DNA from: Anthostomella pinea
Taxonomy: Eukaryota; Ascomycota; Sordariomycetes; Xylariales; Xylariaceae
DNA: 64,000 nt
Assembly: GCA_963556695.1 (NCBI GenBank)
Contig: CAUWAG010000010.1
Coordinates: 992,001 to 1,056,000, forward strand
Reading direction: 5' to 3'
Positions 54,100 through 64,000 of the stretch are shown here, piece after piece. The position numbers and the translations under genes were made by a program. The notes beneath the pieces were generated by a model, which was given only the letters and a program-made list of their open reading frames with translations, was not told the DNA's origin and made no database searches. The stretch's first letter is position 1, and each line of letters opens with the position of its first letter.

Positions 54100-55952
54100 T
54101 CAATCTCCAAAACCATCCCATTCTTCCTGCTCGCTATCGCTGAGGCTGCTATCGACACTCGAGCCGCTCACATCGTCCGAACCGGTATCGGGCCCGTCGC
54201 CATCAGAGGGTTTATTCTCTGATGCGCGTCCATCGTAATGTGATGATGAGCCTTGGGGCTCGCTCCCTGCCTTCAGCGTCGGCATGCCCATGACATCCCG
54301 CACAATGCGACCGTCGTCATCCCTCACATACGGCCCATCGCCATTCTCGTCGCCAGCTTGCGCATCCCGCACAAACCCCGCGACGAAGAAGCCCATCACG
54401 CCGCGTCCATCACCCTTGTAAGACCGAATACACGAATCCGCAACCTCGGCATCCCCATTGCTCGCCTCGACAGACCCCCGAACGGGCCATTCGCGCATCC
54501 CGCGGACCTGGTGCTCGCGCCTGAGGATGCGCCACCCCCTCTCCCTGGCCACGCCGGACCGCAGCGCCTTCAGGACGACCTGCTCGTTCTCCTCGGCGTG
54601 GACCGAGCACGTCGAGTATGTCAGCTTGCGGGCGGCAGGGAACCGGAAGGCGTGCAGGATTAGTGTGAGCTGGAAGGACGACAGCGCCTCCAGTCGCATC
54701 CGCAGCTCCTCCTCGGACGAGACCAGCACCTCCTGGCCGTCGTCGTCGACGAGGACTGGTTGTTGTTGGTTCTTGCCCTCGCCCTCGCCCTCCTCCGCGG
54801 CGGCGCCGCTCTCCTCGCGCTTGCGCTTGCGGCTGCTGTTGTCCAGCGTGGGCTTCTTGAACGTACCCGGGACGTGCGGGAGGTGGATCGTGGGCATGCT
54901 GTCGCGGCCAACGATGCCGCTGCCCGAGCAGCTGGGGTCCAGGAGCAGCGCGCCGACGTGGGCGAACAGCGGCGTGTCCGGGTCGACCTTCAGGAAGTCC
55001 TGGCCGAAGCTGATGCGCGTCATGTCCTTGGCGTCGGCGAGCCCGACCATCTTCTCTAGCGTCCGCGCGCGGCGCCGGTCCTTCTCGAAGGCGTACACCT
55101 TTTGCACGCACTCCTCCTTCTCGGTGCCGTGGGATCGGACGATGGCGGCCAGGTGCGTCGTCTTGTTTCCCGGCGCCGCGCACGAGTCGATCACGTCGCC
55201 GTCCTCGGAGCGCGGGTCCAGCAGGTAGGCCGGGAAGCAGGAGGCCTTGTCTTGCAGTATGATGGCGCCCGACGTGTAGGCCTCGGTCTTTGTGATCTCG
55301 AAGCCGGGCGACAGGGCCAGTAGATTCGGTATATGCTCGTCGACGTACAGAAGCTTCCCCCCACTACTGCCGCTTGCTGTGACATCCTTGACCGTGTAGA
55401 CCCGCGTGAAGTCCTTGAAGACGCCTTCCAGTTGGGCTTCCAGCGTCGTCCGCAGTGCGTTGACGCGTACCCACCGGGGGTACCCCGCGGCTTCGCCCAG
55501 AAAGTCGAGGTTGATCTGCTGGCGCAAGACCTCGATCGATCCGGCTTTCCGGCGCAGGCGGACCCGTGTCAGCTCGGAGCCCAGGCGGGCCTTGTGGCGC
55601 TCGATGGTGGTCCGCAGGCCGTGGGAGGCGGGCAGGGCAATGCCCTTTTTCGCAAGCAGGAAATCGTGGACGAGGAGGAGCGCGAGCACGGGGGTTAGCT
55701 GGCTCGGTGGTCAGCACACTGAACATAGTGCAACTACCTTTCGAATCTTACCTTGCGCTCGTGTCGCAGGAGTTCCGAGTTCTCAATAACCTCCTTGAGG
55801 ACGGTGCTCCATTTGCAGGTCTCCAGGGCCAGGGCATAGACCTGCTGCTGGGGCGACTTTAGATCCTTCTTGCCGAAGATGCGCGTCTTCAGGTTGCCGC
55901 CCGTAGACGATGACGCCGACAGGATCTCGGCCGTCTCGTGGTAGAGGGACAT
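54100..55952 (-). CDS. rcm1: 25S rRNA (cytosine-C5) methyltransferase, Rcm1/NSUN5 family
   Basis: Exons 55952-55752 and 55698-54100 (minus) give 599 residues. The start is MSLYHETAEILSASSS, with LKSPQQQVYALALETCKWS typical of the family N-terminus. The Rossmann methyltransferase core shows WVRVNALRTT, the S-adenosylmethionine loop DSCAAPGNKTTHLAA, FEKDRRRARTLEKM, LLLDPSCSGSGIV (motif IV Cys) and LTYSTCSVHAEENEQVV (motif VI, catalytic Cys in TCS). A Lys/Glu-rich insert follows the motif IV region, and the C-terminal 100 residues are acidic and low-complexity. Rcm1 methylates one cytosine in the large-subunit rRNA in the nucleolus. Very high GC creates long opposite-strand shadow frames. Confidence 0.92.
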
Positions 55953-57326
55953 GATGCTGCGTGTTTGGTGCAGCGCATGGTCAGCGACAGCCAAAAGGCA
56001 CCAGAAATGTCAAGACCTTTTGCGACTGTGAAAAAGAGTGCTGAAATTCATCGAGTAGGCGCGCGCGTAGCCAGCCTAGCCAGCCACTTTTCCCCGGGGA
56101 TGAGCCGCAGGGAAATACCCACTTCCCGATTGAACTGCTTGAGCCTTGAATTCACATATCGGTGAACTCCAATGTCAAGTCTCTCCAACTTTCGTCCACT
56201 TTCATGTCATCACATTCCCAATTGAAGAGGCATCGCACGAATCGCTTGCCTGACACAGAGAAAGGCTCCGCGGTTGCAGGCTGCAGCACTCTTCTGGGTT
56301 CTGAATCCTGACCTGGTAACTTGTAAGGAAGGACCCTTGGTGCTTCACCCGGTCACACAGCGTCCGAATTCAGGTGAGCTTGATATTCCCGTATCTGGGG
56401 ACGGCGTTGTTGCTGCATGCAACTAGCTACGATCCCCCATGAGCGACGATATTTGATGCCACGGCTTCCCTGTTGTGGACTGGTCTGGCTTATCACATTC
56501 CGAGCCTGCCCATCAGCCTTCAGGAGCCTGGAGGAGGCTGCTTTCGCTATCCGGCGCTCAGGCAGGGAATGGGAGGGAGCGTGGGAGGCAGGAGATGATG
56601 CGCGTTTTTGTGTTTGTGCCGTTGGGGTCCCCCCTTGCTCTTGGGAGCTTCTCCACCTCCACATGCCAGTCAGCCCAGGTTACCACATAGCTGGATATCC
56701 GTACTCGACCTCACAAATCTGGCTCACCTCTACTCCCCCGAGTTATTGCTGTTCAACGGCGTCCCAAAGTCCCCTCCTCCAACACTAGAACTTTGCAACT
56801 CCTCTCTTCCAACACAACTGGCCGTAAGGTGGGCCCAAGTTTGCGGGATTTTTGGGCAATCCAATCGACGAGAGTTGCAGTCCCCATTGAGCCTCGAAGT
56901 CACCTGAAAGGCTCTTCCTGCGTGCTGTTAGCACCAAGGGGGGCCTGTCAGTCGCTGCTCTATCCGGGCGGCCTCCCAATGTACACGGTACAAGGTCGGG
57001 CTTCCACCCAGCTTCCCCGACATTGTCTCGTCTACGAGGTAAACAACAAAGGAGGATCACCATGTTTTTTAACCAGCGAGATATCCACACCCATGGTGCT
57101 TCAGGTGGCGGCATGAGCTGCAGGAACAGGACAGGGCGGGCAGTAGCACCGTCAGCTTGTGTGCAATATGAATAAATAATGGCGCCGACCCGTGCCTTAG
57201 GGTTCATCGCTCACCTCAACCTCCCTTTTCGCTTTGTGACTTTCTTCCGACCAGCAAGCTGCCCACGGCACAGTTTCTCAGCTACCTTCTCTTCTTCTCG
57301 CTCTGTGAAGACCCAAGGCAAGCATC
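55953..57326. promoter_or_regulatory. Divergent promoter region, rcm1 / potassium transporter
   Basis: About 1.4 kb between divergent starts. No gene could be supported. The last 100 bases before 57327 are rich in CTTCT and ACC tracts, as expected of a transporter leader. Confidence 0.45.
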
Positions 57327-60307
57327 ATGGCCGAAGCCGAAGCAATTGAGCCAGACTTACGCGTCCGCTTCGCTGGGCATGTCGGGGCAGACCAGTCCGG
57401 CGAGGAGAAGTCTTCCAGCGCCAGCGAGAAGCCTCTGGACATTGACGACGAAGAGAACGCACGTAGGATCGCTGATCATGACCTCAACCAGAGCCACAAG
57501 CAGGTGAGTTTCCAGAAAGGAGCAGTCTTGTCCCCAGTTGTTGTTCGTGTAGCCTGTCGTCGGAACTTGTCTCAGGGGTTCGCCATTCCAGGCCCCCTAG
57601 AAGTCGTCGTTCAGCACATCTGCCTACCACGCACTCCCAACGATCCCTTCTTCCCTAGTGGTCACTCCTTCGTGCTGACTTGACTGCAGAGATATAGCGG
57701 TGTCGTGCTTCTATGGCTCGCCTTCCAGAGTACTGGTGTCATCTACGGCGACATCGGTACCTCTCCCCTCTACGTCTACTCGTCGACTTTCACTAGCCAG
57801 CCCTCCTGGGAAGATGTAGGCCTCTGTCTGCGATTAACCTACCCATTCCTCACCACTTGTTGTACCCTGATCGACTAACCGGGAACCCGTTGGTCCTAGC
57901 TTGTCGGCGCGCTCTCCATCATCATCTGGTCCCTCACCCTGATCGTCACCGTCAAATACTGCTTCGTTGTCCTCTCGGCCGACGATGACGGCCAGGGCGG
58001 CACCTTCGCCCTATACAGTCTCCTGGCTCGCTACACCCACATCGTGAAAGAGAATCCCGTCACCAACGGCATGGTCAGGATGGAACGATACCAGACCAAC
58101 GAGATGAAGCCCGCTGGTCGAGACCTGAGAAGCTTCCTCGAGAAGTCCTCGACATCCAAGCTTCTTCTCAGAGTCGTCGGCATCATCGGTATCTCGCGTA
58201 AGCAACCTTTTCGAGTCATGATGTTACCCTTCCAGATACGCCGAGGGCGATGATTGCCCCTTGCGACTATCTGTAGTCTCAGATAGTCTGCTTGTCCGAA
58301 ACTCCTTTCAGCGCCTCCTCGAAAGGCAATTAACTGACCTGAACTGTTGCAGTGGTCATGGCCGACGGCGTCTTGACGCCCGCGCAGTCCGTCCTCGGCG
58401 CGATTCAGGGGATCCGCGTCGCGAACCCCGACCTCGGCACGTCGGCCGTGGTTGGGATCTCGATCGCAATCCTGATTCTGCTGTTCTTCGTCCAGCCGTT
58501 CGGGACGTCGAAACTTGGGACGGTGTTCGCTCCCATCGTCACGATTTGGCTGCTGTTCAACTTGTGCGCTGGCATCTACAACCTGGCTGTGTTCGACTAC
58601 ACTGTCTTGAAGGCGTTCAGCCCTTACTTCGCCTTCACCTATCTGATCAGGAATGGTCATGATGGTTGGAAGTCCCTGGGCGGACTGCTCCTTGCTTTTA
58701 CTGGTGTGGAAGCGTTGGTGAGTTTTCCCTCGTCGACTACCAGCGGTGCGAGAGGTGAAATGTCAATGGCGCTGACGGTCCCTAGTTCGCCGATCTAGGC
58801 GCCTTCAGCAAGCGTGCTGTGCAGATTTCCTGGCTAGGATTGACATACCCGTGTAAGCACCCCTTTCCCATGAGAAGCCCTTCCTGCTCCGAGGGGCATA
58901 CTGACACCTTGTCGATACAGGCCTCATCTTCGCCTACGCTGGCCAGGCGGCTTTCATCTCCATGGATGCGGATGAGACCGCCTACTCGAACCCCTTCTTC
59001 TACACGGTGCCGCCGGGAACCCTCTACTTCAGTCTCGTGCTAGCAATACTCGCAGCCATTGTTGCCTCGCAGGCCATGATCACGTCCAGCTTTCAGCTGT
59101 TGTCGCAAGTCATGCGCATGTCGTACTTTCCTCACATCAAGGTCATCCATACAAGCCATCAGTTCCACGACCAGGTGGTACGTATAGCAAGATCCCATTC
59201 AAACACCAAGAGCCATGTTTTCTGGCCGTGCGGGTTAAGGGACAAGATGCTAACCTGAATGCAGTACATTCCGCTGGCGAACTGGTTGCTGATGATTGGG
59301 ACGGTCATCGTGACGGCTGTGTATAACAACGTGAGTCTTCTCTATGGCATCGTATGTTCCACTTGCTTACATGCAGACAGACAACTTCACTCGGAAACGC
59401 GTACGGTGTCTGCGTGATCCTCGTTACGTTGATCACAACCTGTATGGTGTCACTAGTCGCGATTCTCGTCTGGCGCTTCCCATTATACCTCGTCTTGCCA
59501 GTATTCCTCGTCTTCGTAGCTCTAGACGGGGCCTACACATCGGCAGTGCTCACCAAGGTCCCCGAGGGCGCCTGGTTCACGCTCCTGCTGGCCGCGATCC
59601 TCTGCTCCATCTTCATCCTCTGGCGCTACGGCAAGGAGCAGCAATGGAGCGCCGAGTCGCTGGGCCGCCTGCCCCCGGCCAGTCTCATCACCGCCACCCC
59701 CGCAAGCGGCGGCAACACCGTTGCCGTCCCCCGCCTCAGCAGCGCCTTCGGGGGCGCTCCCATCAGCACCGTCGAGGGTCTCGGCATCTTCTTCGACAAG
59801 ACCGGCGACGTCGGCCTGCTGCCCGTGGCCTTCACGCAGTTCCTCATCAAGTTCGCCGCCCGCCCCCGCGTCCTCATCTTCTTCCATATGCGGCCGCTGC
59901 CCGTGCCGTTCGTACCGCTGTCCGAGCGCTACGTCATCACGCGCTCCCACGCCATCGGAACCGGCTGCTACACCGTCGCGCTGCGCCACGGCTACGCTGA
60001 CGACATCATCAGGCCCGGACTGGCGCGCGAGCTCGTCGCCCAGGTCGAGCTGGCCATCACCGCGCGCCACCGCGACGTCGACACAGCGGAGCTGGCGGCG
60101 CTGCGCGCGGCGTGCGAGGCGCAGACTGTGTACGTGCTCGGCAAGGAGACGATGCGCATCAAGCGGGCCAAGGGCGTCGGCGCTGTTGCGCGCAGGGCGC
60201 TTCTTGGGCTGTTCTTGTGGCTTCGCGAGAATTCGCGCACTAAACTGGCGGACCTGGATATCGATGCTGATAGGCTGATCGAGGTCGGTTTTGTCAAGGA
60301 GATCTAG
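57327..60307 (+). CDS. High-affinity potassium transporter, HAK/KUP family
   Basis: Eight exons join in frame: 57327-57503, 57690-57815, 57900-58197, 58353-58717, 58786-58852, 58921-59177, 59265-59330 and 59381-60307, giving 760 residues. The first helix holds the family signature [19 protein letters not shown]. Later hallmarks are [77 protein letters not shown] and [20 protein letters not shown]. About twelve membrane helices are expected, and the long cytosolic C-terminus has [20 protein letters not shown], found in fungal HAK proteins. It should import K+ against steep gradients, probably with protons, at the plasma membrane, and is usually induced by K+ starvation. All junctions restore conserved sequence. 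A competing 4-base acceptor before exon 8 would break the frame. Confidence 0.94.
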
Positions 60308-62538
60308 TAGATGATAGGGTTTTGGGGTCTGGCAGCAGTGAGCACGGTATGCTGGGTCAGTTAGGCCATTTCTGATGATACGGTCGTACGTTGGTGAGTA
60401 TCGAACTGGTCGCTTTAGATGTGGCTTTATTTGGGAAACACAAACCAGACTTGTTATCTTCGGGATACCTGTCAAATGGACTGGAATCACATTACGTGGC
60501 ACCGCTGCTGGGTACCTTTTCCCCCCTGGAATCAGCAACCTGTAATAGACAATTACATCTCTATGAACCAATCTCCATGCTTGTCCCAGAGCGCTCTTAT
60601 CACATATACTGAATACCCTCAAATACCTGATCGAGAGGCGTGCTATTCTTCACGGCGGAACAGGCACTTTTTCTCCAGTCGTTCCATCTGGTGAGTGTCG
60701 TTCCATCTACCGTAGCCTGTGGCCTCGTTCTCTGGTCCACTTTTAGTTATTAACTGCCTCGGCTGGAATTTACGGCTTTACCAGTGGAGTGGATAGGATA
60801 GGATCTTATCTCGTGGAGAGCTGGCAGGACTTTTAGTCACCTGAGTCCTGGGCCCTGCAGGCAAGAACCTTGCAAGAATCTAGAACACTTCTTCACATCT
60901 CGGCAACATTGCCAAAGCGAGCAAGGATGTCATGAGGGCTCGGACCTTCGACATTGACTCTCTGCGAAACACAGCAGCGTGCCTTGAAGAATCGGCTTCA
61001 GTCATGCCGCGAATCACGGAGTCAATCAGGTCAACGGGGATAATGATCTCGGACCCGATGACCACCGACCATCTGCCATCTGCCTGCCGCCGAGTCGACA
61101 AAGATGGCATAAGCCGGGTGGTGTGATCGGGACTTGCGAGCGCGATAAGTCCGAGTAAGCTCATCCATCAGGCTGGGGAACGTTGGCCAAGTCGGACCTC
61201 CTGTGAGTCCTGTCTGTCTCTCTTACAAATCTGTCTCACTGTTCGGCCAATGAATACATTTCATTCATCATTCCATTCTCAACTGAAAGCCTTTTAGCCC
61301 GTACAGGTCAGAGCTAGGATCAACTATCACCTGTCAAATTTCCGTGCCATGGCGATGGTAGGTACGGCAACCATAGCGCATAGCCTGGCGCGCGACCCTC
61401 GATCTATTAGTATCGAGGGGTCTATCCCGAGGTCTAGTGCGGATGTGGGGCCGGTGACGGTCCCGAAGCAGCCTCTTCCCGCGTCTACCTAGGTATACGC
61501 GTCCCCGCCCCACCAGTCGCATAACCAAGTGGTTCTCGCGTACGACAAACACATGGAACCGGATATTAGCAGACGTTCAGACGTTCCAGGGGAATACGGC
61601 TTGGGAGTTGGGACTCATCACGAAGGTCTGAGTCAACGCCAGACACGAGCATCTGAAGGTCCGACGGCAGGCCGAGTGAGACAAGGCATCGTGTAGAAGC
61701 CGGTGCCACGGCAGCGGTACTCTGATCTCACAAACTTCGTGTCCAATCGCAAAGCTCCTCCATGTTCCGACCCGGGTTTCGCAGACTCGCACACTCGCAC
61801 AGCATACCGGTGGCACGGCTACGCACATAGGGCAGCTGTCCCGAGCGGGTGGAACTCGAAATTCTTCTGCAAAATGGCAACCTTCAAGCGCAACACTATT
61901 ATAAATGCGACAAGCCTACCAGACGGCAAGCGGCTGGAATGATAACTTGCATAGTCACCCGGCATGGGCAGTTATTCCAGGGGCTACCGGCTGTGAACGG
62001 GCAGGTAGTCACGGCTTATTTCGCTGCACTTGGCTTTCCCTTTCAACGGCATCGATTAGCTTACCCGAGCTCTCGTGTGTCATAGGCAAACCTAGAAAGC
62101 ATGAAAGTCGCATGAGCAACTTGAAGTCACAAAGCGGCTTGGCATCGGAGTGTCGGACGGTCGCGGACTTAAAACGGGTGACTGCCCAGGGCTGCCATGT
62201 GGCCACCGGCCGATTCATCCATCCCGAACCTGGCAGCCCTGGCTAGCTCTCCTATACGATCCTTGCATGGGCCTGCACAAGCCGCCTGGATTCCTAGTGG
62301 CATACCCTGGCATACCCTTTGTGATGAGAAATCCCCTCATAATGGGACGGCTCGCTGCCGGTGCAAACACGCAAACACTAGGCCCGAACACCGATGAGTA
62401 CATATAGAAAGCCTGCCCCCGGCAGGCTGGAATGCATGCGACTTTCCCCTTTGGCTTTGGTGCATCCAAGACATCTTCTCTTCATCGGATTTCTAATACC
62501 CATTTCAAGGCTCATCTTTCGTCTGCGACCCTCTCCCA
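60308..62538. other. Intergenic region
   Basis: About 2.2 kb of normal composition between two same-strand transporter genes. No recognisable gene or repeat. The last part should be the promoter of the MFS gene. Confidence 0.5.
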
Positions 62539-64000
62539 ATGTCGGCCGACCATGCCCCATCCTCGTCATCGTCTGTCACGATGACAGAGGCTGACCGCGA
62601 TGTCGAGTCACACCAGGCCAGCCCCAAACTCCCATACTTCAAACGCCAGTTCGACCAAGCCGGCGTCACTCCCGCCGTACTGGGATGGAAGTACAGGGGA
62701 TCGGGCACAGAAGAGGATCCCTTCCTCGTCGACTTCCTTCCCGATGACCCCAAAAACCCCATGAAGTTCCCCACATGGAAGAAGTGGATGATCACAGCTC
62801 TTCAAGCCATAGCCGTCCTCGCCGTCGCCTTTGTGTCGACGGCCTTCTCCGGCGGCATCAGCGAGGTTATCAGGGAGTTCCAGATCGGTACGGAGATCGC
62901 CATCCTGGGCATATCGCTGTTCGTCACCGGCTTTGCATTGGGGTAAGTAATGTTCAATATCTCACGACGTTGCTGCGATACTAACCCGTCTGCCAGTCCG
63001 TTGATATGGGCTCCCTTGTCCGAGTTGTACGGCAGACAGCGCCTGTTCTTCCTCACTGTAAGGACACCTCACGTATTGCCACCCTATGAATATCGGTTGA
63101 CTGACACAACGCTGTAGTACATGTGCCTGACGGCTTTCAACGCGGGAGCTGCCGGAGCCCCTAACATCCAAGCACTTATTGTGCTGCGTTTCCTCGCCGG
63201 AACATTTGGAAGTTCTCCCTTGACCAACGCTGGTGGCGTTATTGCGGACATGTTCTCAGCCAAGGAGAGAGGGTTGGCTACGGCTATGTTTGCTACGGCA
63301 CCATTCCTTGGACCCAGCATCGGACCTATAGTAGGTGGTTTCCTCGGCGAATCAGCAGGGTGGCGATGGGTTGAGGGTCTAATGGCGGCATTCACTGGTG
63401 TGCTGTGGATCGTGTGCTCCTGCGTCGTACCCGAAACGTATTCGCCCGTCCTCTTGCGCAAGAGAGCTGCCAAGCTATCAAAGATGACTGGAAAACATTA
63501 CATCTCGAAGATCGACGCGGGTAAGCCAAAGCAGACCATCGGACAGAAATTCAAGGTTGCCCTTTCGCGCCCCTGGAAGCTCCTCTTCCGAGAGCCGATT
63601 GTCCTGATGACTTCGCTATACATGGCTATCGTGTATGGAACGCTCTACATGATGTTCGCCGCCTTCCCCATCGTTTTCCAGCAGCAGCGCGGGTGGAGCC
63701 CAGGCATCGGTGGCTTGGCTTTCTTGGGTATCGCTGTTGGCATGATGGGAGCCGTATTCTACTCGGCATATGATAACGTCAGATACGCAGAGATCGCCGA
63801 AGCGCGGGGCGGGCAAGCACACCCGGAGGCTCGCCTCCCGCCGTCTTGCATTGGGAGCGTATTGCTTCCCATTGGATTGTTCTGGTTCGCATGGACGAAT
63901 GGACCTGAGATCCACTGGATTGTTCCCATCATCGCCTCCGGCTTCTTCGCTGCGGGCCTTGTCTTGGTGTTCCTCAGCTTGATGAACTACCTGATCGACT
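62539..64000 (+). CDS. MFS drug/polyamine-type transporter (3' end beyond window)
   Basis: Exons 62539-62942, 62997-63057 and 63118 onward stay open to the last base, giving about 449 residues of what is usually 500-600. A cytosolic N-terminus with [20 protein letters not shown] is typical of the DHA1 drug:H+ antiporter group (Tpo/Flu1-like). Helix 1 starts at [33 protein letters not shown] is the MFS motif A region between helices 2 and 3; [20 protein letters not shown] and [20 protein letters not shown] (antiporter motif C-like) follow. After the central loop, helices 7-10 are visible. It should export small toxic compounds or polyamines across the plasma membrane. Both introns are about 54-60 bp. 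Confidence 0.9.

Noticed and set aside
54458..55228. 256-codon plus-strand frame
   Set aside because: Antisense shadow of the Rcm1/NSUN5 methyltransferase gene.
59522..60622. 366-codon minus-strand frame
   Set aside because: Antisense to the last exon of the potassium transporter; composition mirrors the GC-rich coding strand.

Overview
The window is nuclear DNA of a filamentous ascomycete, most likely a Sordariomycete. Genes are split by short introns of about 50-170 bp with GT..AG borders. The gene set is fungal: a Zn2Cys6 regulator, a HAK-type potassium transporter, a 2EXR protein and a DUF1996 protein. Sharply bounded AT-rich islands full of TA-rich sequence have the look of repeat-induced point mutation (RIP).

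Layout. 0-14 kb holds an Emp46/47-type cargo lectin (+), a PepP-type Xaa-Pro aminopeptidase (-), a 946-residue Zn2Cys6 transcription factor in five exons (-), COP9 signalosome subunit 1 (+) and splicing factor Prp18 (-). A first AT-rich island (about 14.4-15.5 kb) carries an intact solo LTR. 15.8-27.8 kb holds SAP18 (+), a tiny three-exon complex I subunit of the NDUFB4/6.6 kDa family (-) divergent from a glutathione S-transferase (+), an LCAT-like lipase/acyltransferase (+), a 2EXR protein (-) and a small ABM-fold monooxygenase (-).

The second AT-rich island (about 27.95-34.65 kb) is nested. It contains a complete 1850-bp pogo/Fot1-like DNA transposon with 56-bp inverted repeats and a transposase broken by three nonsense codons, a second copy of the solo LTR, a 157-bp TG..CA element with its own 5-bp target duplication, a diverged 170-bp direct repeat, and an unrecognised GC-normal block of about 760 bp rich in hairpins. 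A small inverted-repeat (MITE-like) element sits on its right edge.

35-45 kb carries a four-helix membrane protein, a MIF/tautomerase-domain protein, the Rag-type GTPase Gtr2 and a secreted PLC-like phosphodiesterase, all (+). 45.9-49.2 kb is a small gene graveyard: an F-box/ankyrin pseudogene, a frame-broken coiled-coil gene, and amidohydrolase fragments in scrambled order. 51.9-64 kb returns to ordinary genes: DUF1996 secreted protein (+), Rcm1/NSUN5 rRNA methyltransferase (-), HAK/KUP potassium transporter (+) and an MFS drug/polyamine-type transporter (+) that runs off the window end.

The intact genes are mostly conserved housekeeping functions and do not form a biosynthetic cluster. I found no coherent new multi-gene system. 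The most unusual material is the nested, differently aged mobile DNA in the AT-rich islands and the scrambled pseudogenes. No tRNA, rRNA or CRISPR array could be supported. Exon borders were placed by eye from splice consensus and reading-frame continuity.
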